This document shows positions 44,921 through 57,512 of a stretch of DNA of 64,000 nucleotides, one piece after another. The DNA lies in NCBI GenBank assembly GCA_028641055.1, contig CM054057.1:577682610-577746609 (forward strand), read 5' to 3'. Each line of letters starts with the position of its first letter. Positions within the stretch are counted from its first letter, which is position 1. The notes under the pieces are model-generated. The model ran no database searches and was not told where the DNA came from. It worked only from the letters and a program-made list of their open reading frames with translations. Source of the DNA: Alopecurus myosuroides. Lineage: Eukaryota; Streptophyta; Magnoliopsida; Poales; Poaceae. The position numbers and the translations under genes are program-made.

Positions 44921-46068
44921 ATGGCTGATGGCGCCGCCGCCGTTCCCTCGCTGCCAAGGGATGCCGTCTCTGAAATCCTTTCCAAGGCACCGGTCAAATC
45001 CCTGTGCCGCTTCCAATCCGTGTCCAAGGAGTGGCACACCCTCATCTCCGACCGCGCGTTCGTCGCCCAGCATAAGTCCCGCGCCATACCGGGACCGCTG
45101 CTCGTCACCAGCGCCAACTACCATGGGATAGATTCCTACACATACCTTAGCATGCTGGTCATGGATACTCAAGGCACCGTCGTGAGGAAGATCAGTGTCC
45201 TGGGTGCAGACCCTACATTCGCCTCTAGTTTTGACCACCTCATTTGCGTCAAATGCTATGGACAAGTCACCCGTGTGATCAATGCGGCCACTGGGACGGT
45301 GCTCGTGGCCTCTCCAAAACCGTCCTCCAAGAAACCGAACGGAAACATGAGGGATCATGTCATCAGGTTGGGCCGTGGCACTGTATCCGGCTCATACAAG
45401 GCGGTCCGCATCGTCGATTTTCGCCGCGCGTACGGCTTTCAGCCTCCACAGATCTGTGAGGTTCTCACCATAGGAAGATACAGAGCTGACTGGAGGAGAG
45501 TGCAACCACCTCCAGCCCCTATCGGTATGCACAATTACAGTGCCGATTGGGCCGGGGCAACGGCCGATGGTGTTGTGCACTTTCTCCCCAGCTGCAGCTT
45601 ACTACCAAGGGATAGTGTGCTCTGCTTTGACGTCGAGAGTGAGACGTGGACAAAGACGTTAGAAGGGCCGCTTAAAGATGACATTGAGTCGTGGAGCATG
45701 GATCAGCCGCTCCGCATAGGTGAGCTCAACAAATCCTTATGCATGATTCACGTAGGGTGCACAAGACTGACCAGCCACCTACTGGCAAAGGATGCAATAT
45801 ATGGCTCCTCACTTATCGCGACAACAACACATGGGTGAAGGCCTACTCAATCCCTGGGAAGTATTGCCGCTACGATGATATCCATCCTTTGAGGGTGATG
45901 CCTGATAGTGCAAAGCTGATCTTCTACTATTACTCTTTTGGCCCATTAGAACCACACGTGATGCATGTCTATGATTCTCGTGATGGGACATGCACGATTG
46001 CGATGAAGATGCCAAATAATACCTGTGGAAGAATCGGCTATGTATTCTGCACTTGGAGCCCTTTGTGA
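44921..46068 (+). pseudogene. F-box protein gene B2, one 1-nt frameshift
   Basis: ATG 44921 opens a long frame with an N-terminal F-box (LPRDAVSEILSKAPVKSLCR, residues ~12-31), then an F-box-associated C-terminal region (YADWRRVQPP-like, VVHFLPSCSLLPRDSVLCFD). Relative to B1 one G is missing in the CACGTAGGGTGC run (near 45754-45757); translation would stop at 45838 after 305 residues. The other frame continues cleanly (WVKAYSIPGKYC, FYYYSFGPLEP) to TGA 46066-46068; with the base restored the product would be 382 residues. The C-terminus differs from B1 because of a further 1-nt difference near 46039. Predicted role: substrate receptor in an SCF ubiquitin ligase. A truncated 305-residue product, retaining the F-box, remains possible. 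Confidence 0.8.
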
Positions 46069-46374
46069 CACCCCCGCCGAAATATGATGCCCTATGTCGC
46101 TAAACCAATCTTCATTTTACGGTTTGCTATGTAGTTCCCTTACCGGATTTCTCATTATGGAGAAGTCATATTGCTCCAAGCTCATCCGTAGCTTCATTCA
46201 TGCAATTTTGTGGAAACAATCAGAGGGTATCAGGAGATTTCCACCAAAATATGTTACATTTATAATAAGCCGCGGTTATAAATTAGAGGAGGAAAGATGG
46301 TATCGTCAACGATAGCTTGCCATCTTATGATGAAATATCTTTACGTATTATAGGAGGAAAAAATGGTGACGCCC
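46069..46374 (+). other. 3' flank of F-box B2
   Basis: Closely matches the B1 flank (19690-19965), including ACCAATCTTCATTTTACGGT and TTCCCTTACCGGATTTCTCA, then diverges. This shows the duplication extended at least 260 bp past the gene. Confidence 0.7.
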
Positions 46375-46434
46375 GTGGAAATTGTAGAATCCCTAATATT
46401 TTGTGGAAATTGTAGAATCGCTAATATTTTGTTG
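46375..46434 (+). repeat. Two-copy 28-bp tandem repeat
   Basis: TGGAAATTGTAGAATCCCTA...TTTTG repeated with one change (CCC to CGC), immediately after the point where the B1/B2 flanks diverge. Confidence 0.85.
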
Positions 46435-46599
46435 TATTGATTTTGGCCCTTATATCTAAAACCAAGAATTGGGTACCACCTGCAGCGCCTCTGCCGCTGT
46501 CCACTTGGCGAGCGTGGGGTGGTTTTGACTTGCTCGTTTTGTTCTTCAGAGGCATGGTGTGGATGCATTGGGCCAGGTGTTACGATGCAGTCGGAGGGA

Positions 46600-47280
46600 A
46601 AAAAGACCGCGACCTATTCCACTGTGAAAACCCTAGCCGCCACAAACCGCATCCTCCTCCCGCAACCCTACACTCGCGCTCCCGGGTCTCCTCCTCCTCC
46701 TCCTCTCTTCCCTGCAGCGTCTCCTCTTCGCTCTGCTTGTCACGACGGCGGCCACGCGTCGAGCCCCACACCCGGCTCCTCCTCGATCTGCTAGACAGGA
46801 CGACGGCCGGGCCGAGCCGCCTCCGGTAGTGTGAGGACCCAGAGGAGGGACGCCAGCAATTGCAGATCAGAGGCTAGGGTTTGGGAATTTCAAATCACAG
46901 GAAAGGGGATGAGGAAACCAGAGAAGAGGGAGATGAGTTCAGGCAGCGACAGAGATAGCCCGCGGGATCGCGACCGTAGCCCGCGGCACCATGGAGGTCG
47001 ATCGCCACATCGCAGTCGGGAACCACGACGCGAAGACGATCGCGACCGACCCGAGTACGACGCGCGTGGACGCATCACACAAAACAGGATCGACAAGGCC
47101 CAAGCACGCAGGAAGCAACACTGCCTCCAAGCAGGCGAACAAATATGCCACACGGGTCAACAACGCTACAGGCGAACTTCAGAGCACGCGAACCCCAAGA
47201 CAGAAAATAGGAATGTCCATGTTCCCTAGTGGCAGAACTGCCGGCATAATCAAGCGCCCTATCCACTAGATCGACAATAA
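46600..47280 (+). other. GC-rich transcript-like segment with an Arg/Ser-Asp-rich frame
   Basis: 46620-46830 looks like a 5' untranslated region (AAACCCTAGCCGCC, CT-rich). A frame at 46908-47229 (MRKPEKREMSSGSDRDSPRD and SPRHHGGRSPHRSREPRRED) is RS/RD-rich, then ARGRITQNRIDKAQARRKQ. It could be a fragment of a retrotransposon ORF1 or an RNA-binding protein. No conserved domain is complete. Low confidence. Confidence 0.3.
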
Positions 47281-48154
47281 ATGGACTGCATCCGACGGCG
47301 CACCGCTCAGGAAGATGTGGCACCAAAGAAAAAATGCGCCGGCAAAGCACCGCCACACAAAGGGGAACCAGAACTGACGAATAAAGAATTCGGCGACAAG
47401 ATCCAACAAACCCCAAGCCGGAGACCACGATAAAGGGAGCAAACCCAACGCCCAAGACCAAATCACTGCCAAGGAACACGAAGTACCAACGCATCAGCTA
47501 CAACCGGGAAAGGAGCACGACGCACTGACAGATAGGCCCAGTAAAAAGATACCCCACCAAACAGCATCCCAGCTAACAGATAATGAAAACACACAAACAG
47601 ACCAGGAGGAAACCAAAGCAGCTCCAGGAGACTAAACCAAGATGCATGTAACACACAACACATGGAAGGATTTTTCCCAGCCAGCCAAATAAGATTCTAT
47701 ATCAGGTCCTCCTAGCTTGTTCACCACCAGCCAGTAGCTATGACGCCATCTAATCAACAAACATAATGGCACTCTCCTCCCTCCCATGCAAGAAGCTCCA
47801 TCTAGCCATCCAATCAACAAACATAATGCCAGTAGCTATGTTACCCAACCGTTGGCTCGCCTTTCATGCTAGGCACCATGAACTCATGGATGATCATACC
47901 TAAAGAAAAACATAACAAGCTCATTTCTCACATGAACGCAACAAAAATGAATTCACTCGACACTAAAAACTTGTCAATAATTTAAGTGTGTGTAAAACAG
48001 AATGGAACATCTCGGCAACACTTTGTATTTCATAAACACATGGCAACATGTAAGGAAGCAGCGTGTGCAACCAGAACACTCTTCATTAATAAATAGTGAA
48101 AGGCAGCAGACCTTAAATTAAGGTACAGTAGCATAAGAGCATTATCACCATCTA
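47281..48154. other. Unassigned intergenic DNA
   Basis: A-rich plus strand; a CCATCYAATCAACAAACATAATG-like word occurs twice (near 47746 and 47810). No gene seen. Confidence 0.45.
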
Positions 48155-48235
48155 CTTCCTCTGTTTGTAAATATAAGACGTTTTGGGAGGTGAAACTGAA
48201 CTATCAAAACGTCATATATATAGCAATAGAGGGAG
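48155..48235. mobile_element. Stowaway-like (Tc1/Mariner) MITE, 81 bp
   Basis: TA duplication on both sides (48153-48154, 48236-48237). Ends CTTCCTCTGTTTGTAAATAT and (inverted) CTCCCTCTATTGCTATATAT, with an AAGACGTTTT/AAAACGTC internal arm. Typical Triticeae Stowaway. Confidence 0.85.
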
Positions 48236-48237
48236 TA

Positions 48238-49567
48238 GCTAACATAATCCATCACTAACAATCATGAAAGGTAGCAACGAAACAAAACAAGACCTTGAAA
48301 CATGACCAAATTTAAATCTTAGTGAACAAATCATGTCTGAATTGATTAGCTCTCTAATCAGTCAAAACTAACACAGATATCTAGTGACACACTCCCACCC
48401 AGAACAATTTTTGTGTAAACACCATCTTATAACTCTATAAATACGTTGTTCAATTGGCTGACATCATTCGAAGCACATCTCAATGTTGGAGAGGGTATGC
48501 AAAAGGTGTGGAAAAATGTTGCAATCCGCAGGAATTCAGAGAACGGGCAAGTAAGGTCAATATCAGACATCAATTTCGCTTGCGAGGAACCATGCCAAAA
48601 ACTTCATGTATAAGTGTTGGTGAAAAAATGTATCAGGAGTGAGTCTAATAAAACTGCAGGTAATTCAAGCCAGCAATTCAGCATTAGCGTTGAAAAAAAA
48701 ATTCAATCCGAGAGACTACAACAGGAAGCCTACGACTGAACCCATAACCAAGACCATCTAACGCAGTAATCTCATCCCTCAAACAGGAGGGACCAAACAT
48801 CTGTTCCTTCTTGCTGGTGTTGATGTACAAAGTGATCTCATCCAACTAGCATTGAACCCGAGGAAGAAAAATCGGTGGGGATTAGGGCAAGACGCGGACC
48901 TGATTTCATGTCTATCCTGCCGTCCATAGCAGCGGTAGAAGAGGTGGTCGACCTTCGAGTGGCGGGCGTCTTAGTCCTGTTTCCCCACGAACACGGGCCT
49001 CATCGGAGTCTCTGTGCCCCCCAGAGGAATGCGAAGTCAAATTTCGAATCTTTCGCCGGAAACCTAGACACGCGGAAGAGGAGGAGTACCTGCGTAGGGG
49101 TCTCCATGGAGGGAGCAGCCTTTTCGCCGGAGGACACGAACGGGATGGAGCATAGGCGCTACGCTGGCCGCCATCTCCTCTGCTTCCCCGTCGAGGGTCG
49201 CGTCGATGCCGGCCGGGAGCACCGCACTCAACTCGCTCGGCAATGCGCGCGACGCGGTCCCGCGAGCTCGACGGAGCGCGCGCACCGTGCGACCGGTGCA
49301 CGCCGACCCCGGCGAGCAAGCCAGGCGCGTCGTCGGGAGCGAAGACGGAGGATGGGAAAATGGGCGCCTCCAGTTCTGTCGTTCGGGAGCGGGGAGAGGC
49401 TAGGGTTGTGTTCCGCGCATCGGACGGCCGCGATGCGAGCCTCCAACCACGTCTAGCTCTGGGCAGCAGGTTGGGCCGAACTTTGCAAACAGGCCTCTGG
49501 ACAGGACATTTTATTTGGGCCGAATTTTGCAAACAGGTTGGGATTTTGTCCACAATTTTGCAAATAG
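48238..49567. other. Intergenic DNA with a GC-rich island
   Basis: 48900-49450 is GC-rich with overlapping ORFs on both strands (up to 297 codons minus). The codons show no domain and the minus ORF runs into repeat DNA beyond 49560. On the minus strand around 48780-48850 a short stretch (LDEITLYINTSKKEQMFGPS) looks coding, suggesting a gene fragment, but I do not recognise it. Confidence 0.35.
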
Positions 49568-51590
49568 GATGCTTCCTTATTGCCATGAATCCTACAGAAA
49601 CTAGAGGGTTTAGTAAGATGTGTCGCCCCACCCTTCTCTGGCCAACCGCGTCATAGGCGTGGACGCCCATGCACACACACACCCACAAACACACAACCGG
49701 GAGCCATAAAAGACGCATGGGATTTTTTTCGTGCACGGGATACGGGCGGCCACGCGACCCAAAACAACGCATATGCAATCGTGGTGAGTAGGCTACTTCA
49801 TGCATGAGCTTTCAGCGCGCTCCAAATGAGACGCTCAAGGACGTGCCGTCTCCGTCACCGGAAACCATATAAGGTCCCCGAGGAAGCACGCGAGAAGGCG
49901 GCACGCCGGACGATTGTTCCCACGCTGCCATTAGTGCATTATAATAACGGCGCGCTGGCACATGAAATCATAGGCCATGCATCGAACAAGCCGCCGTGAC
50001 GACGCGTTAGTTTTCGGCTTCATGGTCGATTCGAAGTCGTGATTCGTTTTCGGGGACTCGGATAGCCGCCATTGGGCCTGGAAATAGTCCACATGAATCT
50101 GAAGTTCCGACATCTACTTAGTGGTAAAAGTTTTTACCGGAGTGCTAAAAGGTCTCGATCCGACAAAACACAAGTGTTTGAAACCCCAACTTCTCGAGGG
50201 CTTCAAAAAGACACCCGATTCGCCTCGATCGGAGCCCGTATGCCGTTTCTACGGCTCACCCAAAATAGCATCGGCACACGAAATCGTCGGACCAAAAACT
50301 TGGGAGGGGACACGCAACGAGTACGCCGTCCCAAAGTTTTGGTCGGGAAAGCGCCGGAAGCGCGATTTGGGCGCCTAAAGACGGAGAGGGGCGCGGGAAC
50401 TCCCAAAATTTCAACCGCGCGCCTTTCGCCTCGGCACGTAACCGGTACACCATGTTGTAATGCATATCCAGACAACGGGGAGCCATACATGATGCACGAG
50501 GTTAATTCCGTGTGTGGGATATGGGCGGCCACACGACACGAATAGCGTGTATCCAATCGTGGTGAGTAGGCTACGTAGTGCATGAACTAACAACGCGCTC
50601 CAAACGAGACGCGCGCTAAAGGACACGCCGTCTCCGACACGGGGAACCATATAAGGTCCTCGCGTCAAGGAGGCGGCACGCCGAATGGTTCCCACCCTAC
50701 CATGTAGTGCATTATAATAATGTCGGGCTGGCACATGAAATCATAGGCCATGCATCAAACGAGTAGCCGCGACAGCGTGTTAGGTCATAAGCTATATTCT
50801 TCATCCCCTTATGAACCCTTGAAAATCTGCCGGCTTTATGGTCGATTCGAACTCGTGGGTCGATTTTGGGGTCCGGATGGCCTCCGTTGGGCCCAAAAAT
50901 ATTCCGGATGAATCCGAAGTTCCGACATCTACTTAGTGGTAAAAGTTTTACCGGAGTGCTAAAAGGTCTCGGTCCAAAAAAACACAAGGGCGTCGAGACG
51001 ACACCTGATTTGCCTCGTTCGCAGTTCGGCACCCGTATGCGGTTTCTACGGCTCCCCCCAAACGGCATCGGCACATGAAATCTCCGGACCAAAAGTTTGG
51101 GAGGGAACACGCAGCGAGTAATCCGTCACGAAATTTTTTGCGAGAAAGGGCCGGAAGCGCGGTTTGGGCGCCAAAAGACGAAGAGGGGCGTGGGAACTCC
51201 CAAAATTTCAACCGCGCGTCGTTTCTTTGTTTCCAGTAATCGCATCACATCCTTGAACATAACTATCAATTACCAAACATGATCTCGCTCAAGTCCTCGG
51301 TCAATCACCTACTAAGCTCCCCGACATACTACATCACAAGTCCGCCTACACCAACGAGACATTGATCACATCACACAAAAATTGTCACCCGAGCCACCTC
51401 AACGAGATGCTATGACGAACAGAGAACCTAGGGTTACTGTGGGCATAGGATATATATATAGGATGCTTCCTTATTTCCATGAATCCGACACGAATCCGAC
51501 AGAAACTAGAGGGTTTAGTAAGATGAGTCGCCCCACCCTTCTCTGTCCAACGGCGTCATAGGGACGCCCCACGCACACACACACAAACAC
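49568..51590. repeat. Complex tandem repeat: two ~790-bp units bounded by a ~125-bp direct repeat
   Basis: Units at about 49695-50435 and 50475-51230 share blocks such as GTGGTGAGTAGGCTAC, AGTGCATTATAATAA, GGCACATGAAATCATAGGCC, TTCCGACATCTACTTAGTGG, ACCGGAGTGCTAAAAGGTCT and GGAACTCCCAAAATTTCAAC, offset by 773-815 bp. The two units are bracketed by a second repeat (GGATGCTTCCTTATT...GTCGCCCCACCCTTCTCTG) at 49568-49690 and 51463-51590. ORFs in the units are shadows. This looks like a satellite fragment or a duplicated LTR-like block; the family is not identified. Confidence 0.85.
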
Positions 51591-52740
51591 TCCAATGACA
51601 TGACATCCGAGACACGATATCACCTATATCGCGTCGAACATGGTGTCGCCGACACGTTCATGGATGCAAAATATGGGTTGGTATGTTTGGGGAGGTGGCG
51701 AGCATAATTCTATCGAGGGTTGTGGTCAGGGACATCGAGGTTTTATCCAAGGCCTATCTCTTGTATAATAGTAGACAAAATACACCGCGAGCTAGCCATC
51801 CCAAATATTATTATGCCTTAATAATTATTTTTACGTGTGGTACATTGTTATACGAGTTATTTGTTATTTTACGTTCACGAAATGCATACTCTCTATTATT
51901 TCATGTGTTTAGATTGCCTTTATAAAATATTAAGTGTGATATTATAATCCATGGTATTTGCACTCTCAGATATCTACATTTGAAATATGACTATGAGGAT
52001 GGGCAAGATGAAATAACAAGATTCCATGCATGAGCCAGATGTTGTTAGTTCATGGGATAAAATACCCCTACTACAACAAGCGCCCTCTAGTTGGCACAAG
52101 GATCGATCAATGCATGCAATTTTCCATCTTGTCATAACATACATATAAGCATGGTATAAAATAGGTATCATACTTTGTGTTTTTGGTGGGGGGTCAGGTC
52201 ATGAAATATAAGGGCGAGGTTATTTACATATTGGATTGTTACTACGACGCCTTCATGAAGGTTAGGAGCAGATCTAGAGGGTTCAATGGGTGCCATGGTG
52301 CCTAATTCTGCTTTGGCCATTACAAAGCCATGATGCTTGTCGTGTATGTAATGGTTTTTTTTGTATCATTATAAGAATCACACGAAATGAACTCGTGGAT
52401 TAAGAATATATCTGCATCCATAAAAAAAAACTATCATCTTATGTGTCATTTCATTGTATAATTTAGGGTCCATATTTTCCTATCTTTGCCCAATTTTTGG
52501 CCTATATATAACAAAATATTTTGGGCCTTGGGTCCGATTTCTACGATCTTATCAATTGGATTTTCCATAAGTGGTTGCATCCAAGGGCGTCCCCTAAAAA
52601 ATCTTGCCTCGAGCCGTTTCGGCTCTCGAACCGAGCCCATGAACAGAAAAAAATGTGATAAAATTGACTGGAATTTTTGGCGCATTTTAGGGTCCTTATT
52701 TATGCCCCATATTAGACCATATGTGTCTTGATTTAGGTAA
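51591..52740. other. AT-rich intergenic DNA
   Basis: No gene. 52486-52735 holds an 81-codon ORF on each strand without recognised motifs. Confidence 0.45.
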
Positions 52741-53110
52741 CAAGAGTGTTGTCAAAAATTATAATTTTGGCATTTTCTTGCCCATTCTCGTGGATATAGC
52801 ATACTTCTTTCATTTATGCGATTCCACGCCCGTTTTTTGTTTCAAATTTTCTTTTCTATTTTCATGTGCTATAGCATAATGCTTTTGCGGGTGCTAAGCC
52901 AATTGTTGTGACATGTAACCATAGTAACACGGTTATAGAGACTTTGTTTTGGCAGTTTTCCTCCCGTTTTCGGGGGCTATAACACATTATTTACGTTTCA
53001 AAGGTTTCCCGGACAAATTTTCTGGCATTTTCATCCCCAACTATTAGAGGCTATAGCACACCGTTTTTCTTTCAGCCTTTTCCACGTTTTTTTGGTGACT
53101 ATACCAAACA
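52741..53110 (+). repeat. Degenerate tandem repeat, ~90-110-bp unit
   Basis: A theme TTTTGGCATTTTC..CCC..TT..GTGG.TATAGCACA recurs about four times with heavy divergence (TATAGCATA near 52795, 52868; TATAACACA near 52978; TATAGCACA near 53052). Confidence 0.6.
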
Positions 53111-53599
53111 TTTTACAAAAATAATAAAGCGATGCTATGAAAATAACACATATATTATATGTACTTGTTATCCCCGAGCATAAAATAAGGAACATATCCC
53201 CGGGTGACATCGATGTCTAGGGCCTGCGATATAGCTTTGACATGGATGACGGCGCAAGATCATGCATCGTCATAACTTGGCACAACCACAATGTTTTTAA
53301 ATCTCTTCTTTGAATGCTCCATTATAATTGTTATCGTGGTCACGAGGGTAGATCCTTTTTAGAGCTTGCGACTATTAAAAGCCCATGCCATGATCAAAAT
53401 CCATGTGCGTCTACAGTTATTGCGTTGAATCCCCTTCGTCCATCGCAAAAAAGTGTAGGCCAACTCTAGTTGGTTTTGACGGGCAAATCAGGAATAGTTA
53501 GCACCTAAACGAAGCGTTTTGCCTTGGGACCTTGAGTGCTTAGCCGGACATTCCATGTGTCCCCTATTCCATGGCTCCTGTAGTATAAATATGCCACCC

Positions 53600-55020
53600 C
53601 TACATGAGAAGTGGTCATTTTATGTGATATTCCTATTTTTATACTAGGTACTACGAACGAACAAGATGAAGTCAAAAGGAGGACAATTTGAGAAAAAAAT
53701 CGTATTTCGGTTGCTAGAAGTAGGAGTTTTGCACACTAAGTCTATAAGTTTCATGCAATATAGTCCTATTTGTGAAGGAGGCGACATTTATAAGTTTCTA
53801 TGGGATCTTACTATCTACCCAAACTTATACACCCATATTAGTATTACATGCCAAAAAAATGCTATGGATTATGAGAGTTTTGGCGTGATTTCTGTGTTCC
53901 CCTTTTCTAAGGCCGAAAAAAGCTAAAATGTAAATAAGCTCCCTTCACATGTAAAATGGTCAATTTATGTGAGTTTCGTCTTTTAAACTATAAACTAGGT
54001 CCTAAAGAATACAAATTAAAAATAGGCCTTTTACAAAACTTGGTTGATTAGGTTGTTATGAAGTAGGAATTTTCCACTCATAGTTTAGAAACTTCCCACA
54101 ACATAGTCTATTTTGTGAAGGAGAGTCCATTTCAAAGTTATTTATTGACTTTTACTCTCTAACCCAACCTTATATACCCATATCTTGACTCCATGCAAAA
54201 AAACATGTGTTTTTTCGACAATTACTCACGTGTTCCCTTGTTCTATGCCTCCTCAAATGGAAATATGCTAACTTCTCAGCCAAATGGGTGAATGTATGTG
54301 AATTTGCCCCCTTTTAAATATAAAATAGTGCCTAGAAATAAATAACTCACAAATATTAAAAGTTATTACAAAGCTTGGTTCCATTGTTTCGAAGTAGGAG
54401 TTTCACGCTTTAAGTCAAGTAACTCCTTGCGACATAGTATATTTTGGTCAATGCATTGAATTTTTATATTTACCATCGACCTTATATACATATATTAGGA
54501 CTTCATGGAAAAAAAACTTGGTTTCCAGCTATTTTTTGCTTGATTTCATGTGTTCCGTATCCAGCATCTCTCGAATAGAGATACACAACCTCTACATACA
54601 AAGTGGTAGTTTTGTTTGAGTTTAAAATTTGGTGATTATAAACCAGATCCAAGGAACAAATTCAACTCAATAGTGGCCAAGTTCTTACAAACCTTGGTTT
54701 GGTTACTCGGAAGTAGAAATTTTGCACTATAAGTTCAGTAACTCCTTGCGACATAGTCCAGTTTTGTGTAGGAGGTGCCACTTCTAAGTTATTTATTGAC
54801 TTTTATTATTTACCATAATTCTTGTATACATATATTAGGACTAGCTCCATGAGACATATGTATTCCTTGTTCACCAACTTTCAAAGCTTTGTATTGCCCT
54901 TTTCATGTATACCATATAAACGTGATTTCATGTGTTTTCTATTCAACGATTCCGTGTAATAGATATACGATAAATCTATATAGAAAGTAGTAATTTTATG
55001 TGATTTTGTTATTTTGTAAT
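53600..55020 (+). repeat. Degenerate satellite, ~320-380-bp unit, four to five copies
   Basis: The landmark order (ATTTTATGTGA..TTT; ACTAGGTCC; CTTGGTT...GAAGTAGGAGTTTTGCAC; TAAGT..ACT.CTTGCGACATAGTC; GTGAAGGAGG.G.CATTT; TTATTTATTGACTTTTA; TTATATACCCATATTAG; TCATGTGTTCCCTTTTC) repeats from about 53617, 53958, 54290, 54608 and 54988 (last copy partial). Unit size and style recall the 340-380-bp Triticeae satellites; identity with a named family was not tested. The 86-codon ORF at 53666-53926 is part of a unit. Confidence 0.8.
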
Positions 55021-55039
55021 GTTAAAATAGGTTAGAGGA

Positions 55040-55430
55040 CATTATAAAAAATCTCTAAATCTCCCACTTATGCATGAAATGATAGATAATAACTCTCTCC
55101 TGTTATAACATTACAACCAATGTAACTCATGTCAAATTATTATGATAGATAAGGCATAAGATAGCGACCTTAATAATGTGTGACAACAATAAGAAACATG
55201 ATATTATAAGTAATAATGATCTCATATGATTAGATGACGACCCTAATAAAGCACGACAACAATATGCCACATGAAATAATAGTTAATAACTATCTCATAA
55301 CATAAACTAACAAATCTAAATATGCGGAAAAACAATATGACACATGAAATGATTAGTACTAAATATCTTATAACATTAAAAAAAAGTACACTGATAACAC
55401 GTGACAACAATATGACTCATGAAATTAAAG
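55040..55430. repeat. Degenerate AT-rich tandem repeat, ~80-100-bp unit
   Basis: The words GACAACAATATGACACATGA, AATGATAG and ATAACTATCTCATAACAT recur four times with changes. Related text appears at 57735-57960 (GACGACACATGAAATGATGG). Confidence 0.6.
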
Positions 55431-55439
55431 GTAATATGT

Positions 55440-56424
55440 GGATTGGTGCCCCTAGGTGCCCCCCCCACCCCCGCGGCGCTGGGTGTGTGGGTTCACTTGA
55501 TGAATTTTCGGCCCAAAAACATCGAAAAACGAGGATGTGTGTGAGGGGGCGGGGGAGGGGTGGGCGTCTGGGAAAATTTTGTTCCGCCGGCGCAAAAATT
55601 GCGCCTCTGTGGGGTGGGTGGAGGTTCTCATAGCTCTTGATTTTAGCTTCCAACGACGAGGCATCGTATCCTCATCACGTAAGGAGCAGCTGAACAAACC
55701 GCTGGTGTCGCACGAGCTAGTCGAAGTAAGGGCCAATTATAAGTAGCTTAGCTATACCACAACCACAATGGTCGTCCGTCTTTGTTTCATTCTTTCATCT
55801 GTCCTTCGTCGACAGGCACAACTGCCCCATCTCGAGACGAGATTATAGCCCGGGAGAGCAAGACACAAGCAAGGTATGGCCGAAGCAGCCAACTAATTCG
55901 ACACCTAATCTTACATCGACGTTGTCCTTATATCTATGGAATGAAGAACAAGAACGGTTCCTAAGGATACCCCATCCGTGACACCACCAAGGATCAATAT
56001 AGGGCTTTTGTCCAGAGTTCCATCTTGACCCACAGGGGAGCTCGCGCCATAGGAGCCCAAGTTGGGCAATGTGACTCCATTGTTGCCATAACATCGGTTT
56101 TGTATATTAATTATTTTGGGGGAGGGGGAAATATATGGTCTAATTATTTTGTTTGTGGTAATCTCGACCTAATATCCATATGCAACGACGACTAGAGTTT
56201 TTTTTATCAAAGTGGCAAGCTAACTCGCTAGTATTAGTGTATTTTCCAAGCTATTTGGTATGTGTATGCCATGTGCTGGTGCATTCAACGATGCATATGC
56301 ATGCATGACTAACACTAGCAACGTGAGTTGATTGATCTTGAAGAGGCAACGTGGCCGAGTAGTGTATAATAGAGAGTGTAATATCGATTAACTTTGCTTA
56401 AAGGTAGGTTGAGTATATGAAATA
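55440..56424. other. Unassigned, with a GC-rich block at 55440-55640
   Basis: The GC-rich block (CCCCCCCACCCCCGCGG; GGGGGCGGGGGAGGGG) gives overlapping ORFs on both strands with no motif. The rest is unremarkable. Confidence 0.4.
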
Positions 56425-56548
56425 CTCCCTCCGTTCAACAATAGATGACTTACACTTGTCTAAATATGGATGCATGTATACACTAAAACATGTCTAGATA
56501 CATCTATATATAGATAAGTGGAAGTCATCTATTGTTGAACGGAGGGAG
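56425..56548. mobile_element. Stowaway MITE, 124 bp
   Basis: TA duplication at 56423-56424 and 56549-56550. Inverted repeats of at least 28 bp starting CTCCCTCCGTTCAACAATAG; the whole can fold into a hairpin. Confidence 0.93.
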
Positions 56549-56603
56549 TAATAGATAGTATACCTTGTTTGACCATACAACATCAACTAAATTTTGTAAT
56601 ATA

Positions 56604-56764
56604 CTCCGTCTGTATCGAAATATACGATGTTTAAGCATTTCCTAGACAATATGTACCTAGACATGTTTTAGTGTAAGATGCATATGAATCTACACACTAA
56701 AACATGTCTAGATACATTATATCTACAAAATGCTAAAACATCTTATATTTTGATACGGAGGAGG
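56604..56764. mobile_element. Stowaway MITE, 161 bp
   Basis: TA duplication at 56602-56603 and 56765-56766. Ends CTCCGTCTGTATCGAAATAT and (inverted) CCTCCTCCGTATCAAAATAT, with an internal ACACTAAAACATGTCTAG arm. Lies 55 bp from the previous MITE. Confidence 0.9.
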
Positions 56765-57512
56765 TATTAATTAAAAACTTATAATAATATATGACAATAT
56801 ACTATTTGATAAGGTGTATTTATTTTAATAATCCAAGTATTTGGAGTATCAGTTTGTTGTGTAGGTACTCCCGGTCATATCCGACTACAATTGTATAACG
56901 ATATTTTTCTAGATAAAACCTTAGTGCCCCTAGCCACTTTCCTCGCTAAAATCATAATCATGTCTCATAGACTCACCTATGCCGCCACTATTGTCTTTTA
57001 GGCTAGCTCAAACAATAATGTTCCTGCCATCCACATTAATACTTCGCCTCCCACTCCACCGTCCCGAGTTGCCACCGTGTCGGCACAACACCCCTAGTCA
57101 TCTAACTATATTGAATCATCTCTAGCGTCGACGTGACCCACCCTTATTTTTCAGCTTCGGCGGGTCCATCTTAGTCTAAGAATGCCGCTTTCATTGACGC
57201 CATTGTCGGACGTCTCATCGCCCAACTTTAGGCGAGATCATGTCTCTAATGTTGTGTGGTGCGGGGTAGAGTAGGTCCATGTTGATGCTGTTGTTTCTTA
57301 TCTATGGGTTGGACAACACATATGGCAGGGCCTTCTTGTTGTTTGTTAGATTCATCGCCAACACGAAAATTATGTGCTAAATTGCCCCTAGCCACGCCCA
57401 AATTGGAAGGGAAACGCTAAAATGACGTCCCTCAGTTCCGTGCGCTTGCGGTCATGGTCGCGACACTGATCTCGGGACGCTCTAAACGACATTCTATAAG
57501 AGCCCAAAAATG
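56765..57512. other. Unassigned intergenic DNA
   Basis: No gene or repeat recognised. Confidence 0.4.

Noticed and set aside
48912..49805. 297-codon minus-strand ORF
   Set aside because: Runs from GC-rich DNA into repeat sequence, no domain, and overlapping frames open on both strands.
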